Source: Paenibacillus_E sp042676385 (lineage in GTDB: Bacteria > Bacillota > Bacilli > Paenibacillales > NBRC-103111). Taken from it: a DNA stretch of 64,000 bases. Each line of letters opens with the position of its first letter. Position 1 is the stretch's first letter. The translations under genes and the position numbers were made by a program. The notes beneath the pieces were generated by a model. That model was not told where the DNA came from. It searched no databases and saw nothing but the letters and a program-made list of their open reading frames with translations. Shown one piece after another: positions 8,056 to 16,877 of the stretch. The stretch lies in assembly GCF_042676385.1 (NCBI RefSeq), contig NZ_JBHTHA010000052.1:112429-176428 (forward strand), written 5' to 3'.

Positions 8056-9996
8056 ATGAGGAAGATGAAAATCATTATGACTATGCGTTTCAAATTAATG
8101 GCCAGCTTTAGCGGAGTTCTTTTAATTTTCCTTGCAGTTGCCTTCTTTAATCTTTATCAGGTCAATCAGATTAAACAGCATATGAACGACCAGAATGATA
8201 AAGTGAAGCTGAAAGTCATGGCTCTCGAACTTAAAGAAAAGGTGCAGGAGCTGAATATCATCGCTTCAGGATTGGAGATATCCAAAAAGCCGGAATATAT
8301 TTTGAGATATAACAAAGAAAAAGAGCCTTTCAAAGAAATGATCAAAAATATCGGCGATACTGCATCTTCACCGGAACAGCTACAATGGAGAAGCCAACTG
8401 ATTCTTGCCTCCGTCGATTACATAAGTAACTTTGAATCTGCAGCCCAGATGGTGCAAGGTAACGGAACGAGTCCGAAGGATCTCGAATTGAATCTTCTTT
8501 ATTTATATAACGAATCACAGGATCTGAAAGATAAGATATTTGGTCTTGTGGACAAGTTTTATGTAACTTATGCGCAATCCGCCGATCAAGCCGTCAGCAG
8601 CTCAACGAATGAGCTGGACAGGACCAGTCAGGTGATGCTAACAGCGTCCGCGATCGTTTTGATCGTTACGACGGTTATTGCGTTCCTAATCACGCGGTCG
8701 TTTACACGTCCTATCAAACGTTTGCAAAAGGCCGTTGCACTTATTGCTGCAGGAGATTTGACGCATACGATTAATTCCAAGTCCAAGGACGAGCTGGGAA
8801 CGCTGAGCGACAGCTTCGATCATATGATCGTACAGGTCCGTCAGATGCTGAGTGCTACGCTGCAGATCGCTTCCTCCCTGTCCGAGCATTCACATGCCTT
8901 CCACCGTTTGTCGCAGCACACCGCTGCGGCTAACACGGACATCTTGAAGGCGATTCACGAAATCTCGTCCGGCGCGGACGAGCAAGCGATGAAATCAGAG
9001 CAAAGCTCGCTCATCATCGCGGAGCTTGAAGCGGAGATCCGTGACATTACCGCATTCACGAATCTTATGATGCGGGCCAGTAGCGAGGCTGCCGCGGGTA
9101 CGCAGCAAGGCACGGATTCGGTTCGGGCGCTGAAAGTTTCGTCCGAACAATCGCAAGCGGTGCTGCATAAAGTCGATGCAGCCATGAAGACGCTAGCCGA
9201 CAGCTCGAAGCAAATCGGCGCCATCGTTCATTCGATCACGGAGATTTCGACGCAGACGAACGTGCTGGCCTTGAACGCCGCGATCGAAGCGGCAAGAGCA
9301 GGCGTGCACGGCCGGGGCTTCTCCGTGATTGCGGAAGAAGTTCGTCAGCTGTCGCAGCAGACGAACGATTCGTCGAAGACGATTAGCAGCATCATTCAGT
9401 CGCTGCAAAAACAAATTCAAGAGCTGACGAGCTCCCTGCTTGAAGCTCGGGAGTCCACGGTGACGCAAAACCGCCGCGTTGTCGATACGCTCGGATCCTT
9501 TGAGGCAATTGAGAATTCGATGCAGGGCATCCAATCGCAGATTGAACAGATTCATCTAAAGATCGAGCATGCTCGCTCGAAGAATGATAACCTGGTTGAC
9601 TCCGTTCAATTCGTAGCCGCCATTGCGCAAGAAACAGCTGCTGGCGTTGAAGAAGTGAATTCGACGTCGATTCAGCAGGATGCCTCGATCCGCCGGATCG
9701 CCGAAGCGTCTGACGATATTCTTGAACTGGCTCAGCAGTTATTCGCAGAAATCAGCAAATTCCAGATTGAAGAGACCCAAGTTACGGAGCAAAATGAAGT
9801 AGAACAGTTATATGTTAATACCCCTTCATTAGAAGAAATGACGGAAAACGTCGATCATGGGGAAACCACGAATCTTCCTGAGCCTGAAGAACAGTTGGAG
9901 CCGCTAAAGTCAACCGAAACCTCAACCGACAGTAATGAGCATGAACAAAAAGCAGAGATACAAGAACGCGAACCCGTACTCGCTGGCAAATCATAA
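8056..9996 (+). CDS. Methyl-accepting chemotaxis protein with acidic C-terminal tail
   Basis: This membrane chemoreceptor signals through CheA/CheW. The order is: first membrane helix near residues 12-35, an extracellular helical sensor of about 150 residues without Cache motifs (four-helix-bundle type), second helix (MLTASAIVLIVTTVIAFLI), HAMP domain (RPIKRLQKAVALIAAGDLT), and a long signalling coiled coil with hairpin tip ALNAAIEAARAGVHGRGFSV. After the signalling domain comes an unusual tail of about 75 residues rich in Glu. The ATG at 8056, 7 bases after GGAGGG, is chosen over the ATG at 8050, which is 1 base after it. Divergent from pstS with a PhoP-like box pair upstream, it may be induced by phosphate limitation; that is inference. 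Confidence 0.93.
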   Translation: MRKMKIIMTMRFKLMASFSGVLLIFLAVAFFNLYQVNQIKQHMNDQNDKVKLKVMALELKEKVQELNIIASGLEISKKPEYILRYNKEKEPFKEMIKNIGDTASSPEQLQWRSQLILASVDYISNFESAAQMVQGNGTSPKDLELNLLYLYNESQDLKDKIFGLVDKFYVTYAQSADQAVSSSTNELDRTSQVMLTASAIVLIVTTVIAFLITRSFTRPIKRLQKAVALIAAGDLTHTINSKSKDELGTLSDSFDHMIVQVRQMLSATLQIASSLSEHSHAFHRLSQHTAAANTDILKAIHEISSGADEQAMKSEQSSLIIAELEAEIRDITAFTNLMMRASSEAAAGTQQGTDSVRALKVSSEQSQAVLHKVDAAMKTLADSSKQIGAIVHSITEISTQTNVLALNAAIEAARAGVHGRGFSVIAEEVRQLSQQTNDSSKTISSIIQSLQKQIQELTSSLLEARESTVTQNRRVVDTLGSFEAIENSMQGIQSQIEQIHLKIEHARSKNDNLVDSVQFVAAIAQETAAGVEEVNSTSIQQDASIRRIAEASDDILELAQQLFAEISKFQIEETQVTEQNEVEQLYVNTPSLEEMTENVDHGETTNLPEPEEQLEPLKSTETSTDSNEHEQKAEIQEREPVLAGKS

Positions 9997-10076
9997 TCAG
10001 GAGAACTTACAGAGAAAAACCGTCTGGGGCTATCCGAGACCACTGAAAAAGTCCTGGCGTCATTTTCAAAGATGCA

Positions 10077-10121
10077 AAAAAGACCGTTTTTAGCCTATGA
10101 GATGGCTTTAACGGTCTTTTC
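10077..10121 (+). terminator. Terminator downstream of the chemoreceptor gene
   Basis: AGACCGTT (from 10081) pairs with AACGGTCT (10110-10117), extended by TTTAGCC/GGCTTT, and is followed by a T-rich tract on the plus strand. Confidence 0.75.
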
Positions 10122-10173
10122 GTCGTTTTCCTATATGGCATCTGCCCAATTCAAATCAGTAACGATGTAAAAC

Positions 10174-10214
10174 AGCCCCTCTCACTTCCGCACCCGAAAC
10201 AAGAGGGGCTTTTA
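10174..10214. terminator. Bidirectional terminator between chemoreceptor and MBL-fold gene
   Basis: AGCCCCTCT and AGAGGGGCT form a perfect 9-bp stem. A T-rich tract follows on the plus strand and GTTTTAC on the minus strand. It lies just after the stop of the minus-strand MBL-fold gene and probably ends that transcript. Confidence 0.75.
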
Positions 10215-10219
10215 TTTTA

Positions 10220-10786
10220 TTAGTGTACGAATCTTCCTGCCTCCGGAATCGCCATCTCCTCGAAATGCGCGGCCAACTCACTCAAATTTTGTGTCAACTC
10301 CTCGCCGCCGTCACGAGGCAGCGCCTTAATTCGATCCCCTAGATCAATACCATGATTGGGAAACAGCGGAGAAAGCTCGCTAACGAGACCGCCATCTACG
10401 GTAGAATCTCCTTTGGGGTAATCCTTTTTCCCTGTTAAATAAGGGATTTCAAGCTCATGCGCATATACGGAAACGTCCCATCGCTCCAACAAGTCTTCTA
10501 TTGCTCCGACATGATCAAAATGACCATGGGTTAAGATGATAGAGGTAGGCTTATTATTGGGACCAAAACGCTCCTCGGCTTCCCGAATAATGCGCGCAGC
10601 GGTTCCAGGCATGCCCGCATCAACTAATACCCACTCCTTCTTCTCCCTATGGGTTTCGCCAACGAAACAAAGATTGACGATCTGGTCGCAATAGCAGGAG
10701 ATGTCCACAGTCACTTCATGCCCCTCACCACTCGATAGAGTCGTTAGCGGGATAAACGTATCTTTGTAAGATGCATTCAAATCCAT
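10220..10786 (-). CDS. Metallo-beta-lactamase-fold protein with internal in-frame deletion
   Basis: The 188-residue protein matches the N-terminal half of MBL-fold hydrolases: VLVDAGMPG and the zinc motif THGHFDHVGA (HGHFDH at 87-92). Family members of this type are about 260 residues and continue with TPGHxPGH, a GDA metal-bridging Asp and a final GHG. All three are absent. The sequence runs from LGDRIKALPRDG (about 149-160) straight into GEELTQNLSELAAHFEEMAIP, which is the family's C-terminal end. About 80 residues therefore seem lost in frame, with most metal ligands and probably the catalytic activity. It could be a decaying gene that stays open or a regulatory remnant. It lies downstream of motB, separated by a terminator. 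Confidence 0.75.
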   Translation of the reverse strand: MDLNASYKDTFIPLTTLSSGEGHEVTVDISCYCDQIVNLCFVGETHREKKEWVLVDAGMPGTAARIIREAEERFGPNNKPTSIILTHGHFDHVGAIEDLLERWDVSVYAHELEIPYLTGKKDYPKGDSTVDGGLVSELSPLFPNHGIDLGDRIKALPRDGGEELTQNLSELAAHFEEMAIPEAGRFVH

Positions 10787-10814
10787 TTATCGTTCCCTCC
10801 AAGCCTGAGGTGTA

Positions 10815-10846
10815 TGAAAAAAAGCCAAGAGCCGAAGGCTCTTGAC
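10815..10846 (-). terminator. Terminator of the motAB operon
   Basis: On the minus strand CAAGAGCC-TTC-GGCTCTTG forms a tight hairpin followed by GCTTTTTTT. It lies 24 bases after the motB stop. Confidence 0.9.
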
Positions 10847-10869
10847 CTCTATGATTCACTAGTATTCCT

Positions 10870-11673
10870 TTATTTTGCAATCTCATCCGTTGCTTTAAGG
10901 TTGCGCAAAATGCTGACCTCGACGCGGCGGTTTTTGGCTCTGCCATCTGTTGTATCGTTGCTCGCTATTGGGCGATATTCGCCAAATCCTACGGAATGGT
11001 AGGAAGCCGGATCAATTTTGCTGTTATTCAGCAATATTTTCATAAAATTCACTGCCCGCTTTGCGCTCAAGTCCCAGTTGGTTTCAAAATCTTGTCTGTG
11101 GATGGGGATATTATCGGTGTGCCCGGCAACTTCTACTTGATATCCCGGGTAACGGCTTAGCAGGTCAGCCATGGACACGGCCAAGGTCTGGGCTTCTTGT
11201 TTTACCGTTGCCGATCCGGAATCGAAGAGCGCCCGGTCACTGATCGTAATCGTTAACTTCTCGTTATCCAATTTCGTTGTCAGCTGTTCACTTAAGTGAT
11301 TCTCTTTGATGAATGCATCCATGCTCTTCTTTAATTCCTCGAGATCCTTTTCTTCCTTCTGCAGCTTTGCAGCAAGTTGACTGTCCTGTTTGCCATCCGA
11401 TTTCGGGGGATTTTGCTCTTTACCGTTGTTTTTCGTAGCATTTGCGTCTTGATTAATCGGAATCAGGTTGGACATGGAGAAGGGCGCTTCTCCTCCCGTG
11501 AAGGCATTATTCAAAGAATGCATAATGGAGTCATATTTTTTGGAATCCAACTGACTGGAAGCAAACAGGATGATAAAAAGAGCAAGAAGCAGCGTAAGCA
11601 AGTCCGCATAGGGAATGAGCCAGGTTTCGTCAATGTGTTCTTCATGATCCTCATGCTTCTTTTTCTTGCTCAC
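10870..11673 (-). CDS. motB: Flagellar motor stator protein MotB
   Basis: MotB anchors the stator to peptidoglycan and carries the ion-path Asp. The 267-residue protein has a charged N-terminus, a single membrane helix with the key Asp in PYADLLTLLLALFIILFASS (Asp24), a linker with a coiled coil (EEKDLEELKKSMDAF) and an OmpA-type peptidoglycan-binding domain (VEVAGHTDNIPI, NWDLSAKRAVNFMK, RAKNRRVEV). It overlaps motA by 4 bases. The Ala-Asp helix without polar sodium-type residues favours proton coupling, which is inference. Confidence 0.96.
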   Translation of the reverse strand: MSKKKKHEDHEEHIDETWLIPYADLLTLLLALFIILFASSQLDSKKYDSIMHSLNNAFTGGEAPFSMSNLIPINQDANATKNNGKEQNPPKSDGKQDSQLAAKLQKEEKDLEELKKSMDAFIKENHLSEQLTTKLDNEKLTITISDRALFDSGSATVKQEAQTLAVSMADLLSRYPGYQVEVAGHTDNIPIHRQDFETNWDLSAKRAVNFMKILLNNSKIDPASYHSVGFGEYRPIASNDTTDGRAKNRRVEVSILRNLKATDEIAK

Positions 11674-12464
11674 TGTGGCGTGGCCTCCTTGGTTTCTTCT
11701 TCATAGGCCGCACGTTCCGAGTTGGCGACAAAGATCATCATTTTCTGCTTGACGGAGTTGGCGGATACGCCAGACTGAATCGAAAGCAAGCCTTCTACGA
11801 TCATCAGCTTGATCTCTACTTCTTTCTTCGACTTCTGCTTTAATTTATTAGCGCAAGGGTGACAAATCACATAGCCGAGAAAAATACCGAACAAGGTGGC
11901 AACGAAAGCCGCTGAAATCAAGTGCCCCAGTTTCTCAACTTCGCTCAGATTCCCTAAGGCAGCAATCAAGCCTACTACTGCACCAAGTACCCCTAGCGTC
12001 GGGGCATATGTACCCGCTTGGGTGAAAATAGTTGCATATTTCTTATGTCTGGCTTCCATTTCGGAGATATCTTCAAGCAGCACGTCCCGAACGAAATCGG
12101 GATCGTTCCCGTCAATAATTAGCCGCATACCGCTTTTCATAAAAGGATCCGAAAGTTCTTCCGCTTGGGTTTCCAAAGAAAGCAATCCTTCACGTCGTGT
12201 AATCGATACCCAATTGATGAACGTTTCGATCAGTTCTTTTTTGGGCATCAGCTTTTGTTCGGTGAAAATAATTTTAACAAGTGTAGGAATCTTCTTCATT
12301 TCTTCAAGTGAAAATGCTATAAATAAGGCCGCTGCCGTTCCTCCGAAAATAATTAACATTGCCGCAGGATTCAGGAGTGCGGCTAAGCTTGCTCCTTTCA
12401 AAACCATCCCTACACCAATCGCAACAAACGCTAGGACGATACCAATAAGTGATGACTTCTCCAT
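11670..12464 (-). CDS. motA: Flagellar motor stator protein MotA
   Basis: MotA forms the ion channel and torque-generating part of the stator with MotB. The 264 residues have four membrane helices and a large cytoplasmic loop between helices 2 and 3 containing the charged stretch around SITRREGLLSLETQAEEL, which contacts FliG. The APTLGVLGAVVGLIAAL and GIFLGYVICHP blocks are typical of helices 3 and 4. It is the first gene of a two-gene operon. No other flagellar gene is in this window, and no sigma-D-type promoter was recognised with confidence upstream. Confidence 0.96.
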   Translation of the reverse strand: MEKSSLIGIVLAFVAIGVGMVLKGASLAALLNPAAMLIIFGGTAAALFIAFSLEEMKKIPTLVKIIFTEQKLMPKKELIETFINWVSITRREGLLSLETQAEELSDPFMKSGMRLIIDGNDPDFVRDVLLEDISEMEARHKKYATIFTQAGTYAPTLGVLGAVVGLIAALGNLSEVEKLGHLISAAFVATLFGIFLGYVICHPCANKLKQKSKKEVEIKLMIVEGLLSIQSGVSANSVKQKMMIFVANSERAAYEEETKEATPQ

Positions 12465-12736
12465 CTTCCTACACCCCTCTAAATAATCTGAAAAAACTCA
12501 CGCCATCTCCGAAATTCCGACAAAATCTCTATGTGTGCACCTATAATAATAAATTTACTTACTATAAATGACAACAATTATTTGTCGAAAATATAGTTCT
12601 TTGGACTCATACAAACAGGAGTATGGAATCCTTGTCTTACATCTTTTATACTTGAAGCAGCAGAATCCCTTCTTAAATCGATATCATCAATACGAATTTT
12701 AAAAATTGGCAACTCTAAACTCGAGGAGTGATTCAT

Positions 12737-13594
12737 TTGGAAAAACGAGATTTCGGCCGTACAGGTCAACGATTCCCGATTTTGAGCTTTGGCGCCCAGC
12801 GCATCGTCGATGAGCATAACTGCTCAGAAGCGGAAGCCATCCAGATTGTGAACCGGGCGATCGATGAGGGTATCACCTATTTCGATACCGCTCCAAGCTA
12901 CTCGGATGGGCAATCCGAAGAACGGCTCGGCAAAGCGCTTCAAGGCCGCAGAAGTGAGGTTTGGATCGCGACGAAGACGCATGACCGGACTAGAGACGGC
13001 TCCTTGAAGCTGCTCGAAGCCAGCCTTAAAAGGCTGCAAACGGATCATGTCGAGGAATGGCGTCTGCACAACATCATGACAATGGACGAGCTTGATCGCT
13101 GCTTCGCCAAAGGCGGCGCGCTGGAAGCGCTGCTTGAAGCCAAGGAGCAGGGGCTGATTAAACACATCAGTATCAGCGGGCACACGAATCCGCGCGTCCA
13201 ACTGGAGGCAATTGAGCGCTATCCGTTCGACAGCGCTTTGGTTGCTTTGTCGGCAGCCGATCATTTCGTCTACAGCTTCGCGCATGAATTCCTGCCTAAA
13301 GCCAATGAGAAAGGTGTGGCTATAATTGGCATGAAGGTCATGGCACTTGGCAAGCTGGTTCCTTGGTACGAGAAGGCGCTGCAGTATACGTTCTCATTAC
13401 CGATATCCACAGCGATCGTCGGCATGGAATCCATGCAGCAGTTGGAGCAAAATCTGTCCATCGCAAAAAACTTCAAACCGATGAACGATGTAGAGCAGCT
13501 TGAATTTTTCAAAGAAATTGTCCATCTGGCAAATCCGGATGTTCTGCGCTGGAAAGCCAGCGAATGGATGTCCGGCGAGTGGTACGTCCGTTAG
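12737..13594 (+). CDS. Aldo/keto reductase
   Basis: A cytoplasmic NAD(P)H-dependent TIM-barrel oxidoreductase of 285 residues. The catalytic tetrad can be placed: Asp and Tyr in FDTAPSYSDGQSEERLGKAL, Lys in WIATKTHDR and His in the WRLHN position. SISGHTNP and AIVGMESMQQLEQNL match the family's cofactor-binding end. The C-terminus lacks the CxxCxxC ferredoxin-like tail found in some relatives. The start chosen is TTG at 12737, 8 bases after GAGGAG; the upstream GTG at 12728 overlaps that ribosome site. It is a single-gene unit ended by a bidirectional terminator. Substrate unknown. Confidence 0.88.
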   Translation: MEKRDFGRTGQRFPILSFGAQRIVDEHNCSEAEAIQIVNRAIDEGITYFDTAPSYSDGQSEERLGKALQGRRSEVWIATKTHDRTRDGSLKLLEASLKRLQTDHVEEWRLHNIMTMDELDRCFAKGGALEALLEAKEQGLIKHISISGHTNPRVQLEAIERYPFDSALVALSAADHFVYSFAHEFLPKANEKGVAIIGMKVMALGKLVPWYEKALQYTFSLPISTAIVGMESMQQLEQNLSIAKNFKPMNDVEQLEFFKEIVHLANPDVLRWKASEWMSGEWYVR

Positions 13595-13619
13595 TCCTGT
13601 AATACGATTGTGTCGACAT

Positions 13620-13684
13620 GGAAAAAGCCAGCAGATTTACACGCCTTCCTCATGGAAAGCAACGTAAACTGCTGGCTTTTTTCA
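13620..13684. terminator. Bidirectional terminator between aldo/keto reductase and HPr genes
   Basis: AAAAAGCCAGCAG (from 13622) and CTGCTGGCTTTTTT (to 13682), extended by inner TTTAC/GTAAA pairs, form a long hairpin with T tracts in both directions. It ends both the reductase gene and the mtl-pts operon. Confidence 0.9.
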
Positions 13685-13701
13685 ATAGCATTGGATGTTT
13701 A

Positions 13702-13965
13702 CTATTCTTCGAAAATTTTCGTCAACAGCTCACCTAGAGACTTTAGAGCCTGCTCCTCTTGCTCTCCATCCACTTCCAGCGTCACTTCCTCATTTTGCTG
13801 GATGCCCAGCGTCAGCATGCTGAGCGAGCTTTTGCCGTTCACTTTCTTTCCGCCTTTGATCACATGAATCTTGCAAGGAAAGGCGCTTGCCGCCTGCACG
13901 AACACTTTAGTCGGACGCGCGTGAAAGCCGGATGGATTTAGCACTGTATAAGTTTGAGTTAACAT
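13702..13965 (-). CDS. ptsH: HPr-family phosphocarrier protein
   Basis: HPr passes phosphate from enzyme I to sugar-specific EIIA domains. The 87 residues show active-site His15 in GFHARP and a conserved Ser46 in GKSSLSML, the HPr-kinase target in Firmicutes. The region after Ser46 (SLSMLTLG instead of the common IMGVMSLG) and the start of the protein diverge from housekeeping HPr, so it may be a second, mannitol-dedicated copy. It begins 6 bases after the enzyme I gene, the reverse of the usual ptsH-ptsI order, and is the last gene of the mannitol cluster. Confidence 0.92.
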   Translation of the reverse strand: MLTQTYTVLNPSGFHARPTKVFVQAASAFPCKIHVIKGGKKVNGKSSLSMLTLGIQQNEEVTLEVDGEQEEQALKSLGELLTKIFEE

Positions 13966-13971
13966 ATCAGG

Positions 13972-15702
13972 TCACTCCTCTATCTTTTGTTTAACGAACT
14001 CTTGGATGCTTGACTGGCTGCTCATCGAGAGCGCTTGCTCCGCGTAACCGGCCCATTTTTGCCGGGATAACCCTTTAATTAAAGCGCGGGCGGGTAAAAT
14101 CGAGCTGGCGCTCATGCTGAACTCATGGAGTCCCATGCCGAGGAGAAGCGGAATCGCGGTTTCCTCTCCGGCCATTTCGCCGCACATGCCTACCCATTTC
14201 CCTTGTTTCACCGCAGCTTGGATGACCATGCGGATCAGCCGCAAAATCGAAGGATGGCATGGTTGATACAAATAGGAGACATTCTCGTTCATCCGATCCG
14301 CCGCCATCGTATACTGAATGAGATCGTTCGTGCCGATGCTGAAGAAATCGGCTTCTTCCGCCAGGAAGTCCGCAGCAAGCGCCGCAGCAGGCACCTCGAT
14401 CATGATGCCGACTTCGATGGTATCGGCAACGGCAATGCCTTCCTGAACGAGCTTCGCTTTCTCTTCTTGAAGCAGGCGTTTCGCTTCTCTCAGCTCTTCC
14501 ATTACTGCAATCATCGGAAACATGATCTTTAGCTGACCATAGCTGCTCGCTCGGAGCAATGCCCGAAGCTGTGTCCGAAAAAGTTCCTGTTTATCCAAAC
14601 ACAACCGGACGGCGCGCAAGCCAAGAAACGGATTGCTCTCTACAGGAAGCTTCATATACGGCAGCTCCTTATCGCCGCCGATGTCCAGCGTACGAATGAC
14701 GACCGGTTTGTTATTCATTCGTTCCAGGACGTGCTTATATACCTGAAACTGCTCTTCCTCGCCAGGGAGTGTGCTTCGCCCCATATATAGGAACTCAGTC
14801 CGGAATAAACCGATGCCTTCGGCCCCATTAGCGAGCACTTTCTGCAAATCTTCTACGCTGCCGATGTTGGCTGCTAATTCTACGCGATGGCCATCCTGCG
14901 ATATCGTCGGTTGATCCATCAGCTTGCGCAGCTCCAACCTGCGCTCATCATAAGCCGCTTTGCGAGCCTGATACGCTTCCAGTTCCGCTTCGGAGGGATC
15001 GATAATCACCGTGCCTTCAACGGCATCCAGAATAATCATCGCTCCTGCTTCGATATCTGCAGCGGCAGTACCCACTCCAACTATGGCAGGCACTTCAAGA
15101 GAACGGGCCATAATTGCCGAATGGGAAGTACGTGAACCGATCTCGGTTAAGAAGCCGAGTACATAATCAAGATTGAGCTGGGCCGTATCCGAAGGCGTCA
15201 GATCCTCGGCAATCAGCACACAAGGCTCATGAATCGCCGATACCGCAGCGTAGGATACACCGCGTAACTTGCTCATAATTCTGCCGGAGACATCGCGGAC
15301 ATCGGAGGCGCGTTCCCGAAGAAGCTCGTTGTCCATCGAGCTTAACACTTCAATGAAGTTATTCGCCACTTCGTGAAGCGCATACTCCGCATTAATGCTG
15401 TCGTTCTCAATATTCTCGATGATCGCATCGATCAAATCAGGATCCTCCAGCAGCATCAAGTGCGCTTCGAAAATTTCCGCCTTCGCCGCACCCATCCGCT
15501 GTTCGGTCAACGCTCTGATCCCTTCGAGATCCTCTCCCGCTTCCTTCACCGCTTGGCGGAATCGAGCCGTTTCTATTTGAACGTCTGCCACCTTCTCCAG
15601 AGTGGGCACGTATTGTGCGTTATTCAATCGATAAGCTTTGGCAATGGCAATACCGGGGGATGCGGCAATACCGGAAAGTTGTTTCGACATCATTTTAGCC
15701 AT
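13972..15702 (-). CDS. ptsI: PTS enzyme I (phosphoenolpyruvate-protein phosphotransferase)
   Basis: Enzyme I takes phosphate from phosphoenolpyruvate and gives it to HPr. The 576-residue length is normal. The HPr-binding N-domain holds the phosphorylated His194 in GSRTSHSAIMAR. The PEP-binding C-domain has GIGLFRTEFLYMGR, LDIGGDKELPY, the metal and dimer region IGTNDLIQYTMAADR and the catalytic Cys in VGMCGEMAG. The ATG at 15702 has GGGGAG 8 bases upstream. It lies 17 bases after mtlD and 6 before the HPr gene. A housekeeping ptsHI pair probably exists elsewhere; this cannot be judged here. Confidence 0.96.
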   Translation of the reverse strand: MAKMMSKQLSGIAASPGIAIAKAYRLNNAQYVPTLEKVADVQIETARFRQAVKEAGEDLEGIRALTEQRMGAAKAEIFEAHLMLLEDPDLIDAIIENIENDSINAEYALHEVANNFIEVLSSMDNELLRERASDVRDVSGRIMSKLRGVSYAAVSAIHEPCVLIAEDLTPSDTAQLNLDYVLGFLTEIGSRTSHSAIMARSLEVPAIVGVGTAAADIEAGAMIILDAVEGTVIIDPSEAELEAYQARKAAYDERRLELRKLMDQPTISQDGHRVELAANIGSVEDLQKVLANGAEGIGLFRTEFLYMGRSTLPGEEEQFQVYKHVLERMNNKPVVIRTLDIGGDKELPYMKLPVESNPFLGLRAVRLCLDKQELFRTQLRALLRASSYGQLKIMFPMIAVMEELREAKRLLQEEKAKLVQEGIAVADTIEVGIMIEVPAAALAADFLAEEADFFSIGTNDLIQYTMAADRMNENVSYLYQPCHPSILRLIRMVIQAAVKQGKWVGMCGEMAGEETAIPLLLGMGLHEFSMSASSILPARALIKGLSRQKWAGYAEQALSMSSQSSIQEFVKQKIEE

Positions 15703-15719
15703 AAGTAAGCTCCCCTTTC

Positions 15720-16877
15720 TTAAGATTGTACGGCTTGCTTTAATTCTTTATATTGGTTCAAAATCGCTGTATGCAATGGATGCTCTGCGTCCAGTGATGT
15801 GTATTTGCTAATTGTTTGGGCAATTCCATGTTCATTTAAATTTGCCTGTATTTCCGCCGCCTCAGGATCGGCTTTATCGTCAAACAGCAAGGCTGCCGCC
15901 ATTGCCATCGGCAAGTAGATCGGAGTCATTCCCAGTTCGAGCGCTTGTAAAGCAGGACGTACGAGACGATCATTGCTCGAAAGTTTGCGGATCGGCGATC
16001 TCCCGACGCGTGTGACTTCGTCCGTCAAAAACGGATTTTTGAAGCGATCTATAATTTTATGGATATAGTCCTTATGTTCTTTAGGATCGAAGCCATATTT
16101 TTTCACAAGAATTGACCCTGTCTCTTCCATAACATGTTGTACCTGAGCTGCGATGGCAGGATCGGCCATGGCCTCTTGAATCGTGGCGAAGCCATGTAAA
16201 TAACCAAGGTATGCCGCGGCGCAGTGTCCCGTATTTACCGTGAACAGTTTGCGTTCGATATAGGGTTCCAATTGATTGACATAGTGTACGCCTTCAATGC
16301 GACGAAACCCCGGTATCATTTGCGATTCATCCACGACCCACTCGTAGAAAGGCTCTACGATCACTTCCAACGGATCTTCGTTGTGCTGGATCGGTACAAT
16401 GCGGTCCACAGCAGCATCTGGAAATGCAACGCTTCTGCTTACTTTCTCTTGCATTTCTGTACTCAGATGGCTGTACACATGCTCTTTGAGCTGAGAGCTG
16501 CCGCCAATCGCATTTTCACACGCGATGATGTGAAGCGGCCCCGCACCTCGTTCCACGCGCAGTTCCAAGCCTTTAGCGATTCCAGCAGCGATATGCTTTA
16601 GAATATTGACACCTACAGCTGTTGTAACGAGATCTGCTTGAGCTACGACGCTTGCAACATCCTCGAGATTCTTGCCATTGATGGCCGTCACATTCGATAC
16701 ATGGAATGTTTCTCGTGATTCATTCGCAAGTCGAACCGTGTAAGCCTTTTTCTCCTGCAGCAGCTCCACCAGACTGTCATTCACGTCCGAGAAACAGACT
16801 TCATAGCCTGCCTGCGTTAAAATGAGTCCAATGAAACCTCTACCAATGTTTCCAGCGCCAAAATGGACCGCTCTCAT
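15720..16877 (-). CDS. mtlD: Mannitol-1-phosphate 5-dehydrogenase
   Basis: Converts mannitol 1-phosphate, made by the mannitol PTS, to fructose 6-phosphate with NAD. The 385 residues start with MRAVHFGAGNIGRGFIG, the nucleotide-binding motif typical of MtlD. The C-terminal half has the long-chain polyol dehydrogenase signature around KLFTVNTGHCAAAYLGY and KNPFLTDEVTRVGRSP. The ATG overlaps the mtlF stop by 4 bases, indicating coupled translation. Confidence 0.97.
   Translation of the reverse strand: MRAVHFGAGNIGRGFIGLILTQAGYEVCFSDVNDSLVELLQEKKAYTVRLANESRETFHVSNVTAINGKNLEDVASVVAQADLVTTAVGVNILKHIAAGIAKGLELRVERGAGPLHIIACENAIGGSSQLKEHVYSHLSTEMQEKVSRSVAFPDAAVDRIVPIQHNEDPLEVIVEPFYEWVVDESQMIPGFRRIEGVHYVNQLEPYIERKLFTVNTGHCAAAYLGYLHGFATIQEAMADPAIAAQVQHVMEETGSILVKKYGFDPKEHKDYIHKIIDRFKNPFLTDEVTRVGRSPIRKLSSNDRLVRPALQALELGMTPIYLPMAMAAALLFDDKADPEAAEIQANLNEHGIAQTISKYTSLDAEHPLHTAILNQYKELKQAVQS

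Noticed and set aside
11896..12486. 196-codon plus-strand frame opposite motA
   Set aside because: Antisense to a clear stator gene; Ser- and Ile-rich composition typical of complemented membrane codons.
12465..12736. Sigma-D promoter for motAB
   Set aside because: No convincing TAAA-N15-GCCGATAT match was found; only AT-rich sequence compatible with several weak housekeeping promoters.
12578..12817. 79-codon minus-strand frame
   Set aside because: Overlaps the start of the aldo/keto reductase and has no motif or good ribosome site.
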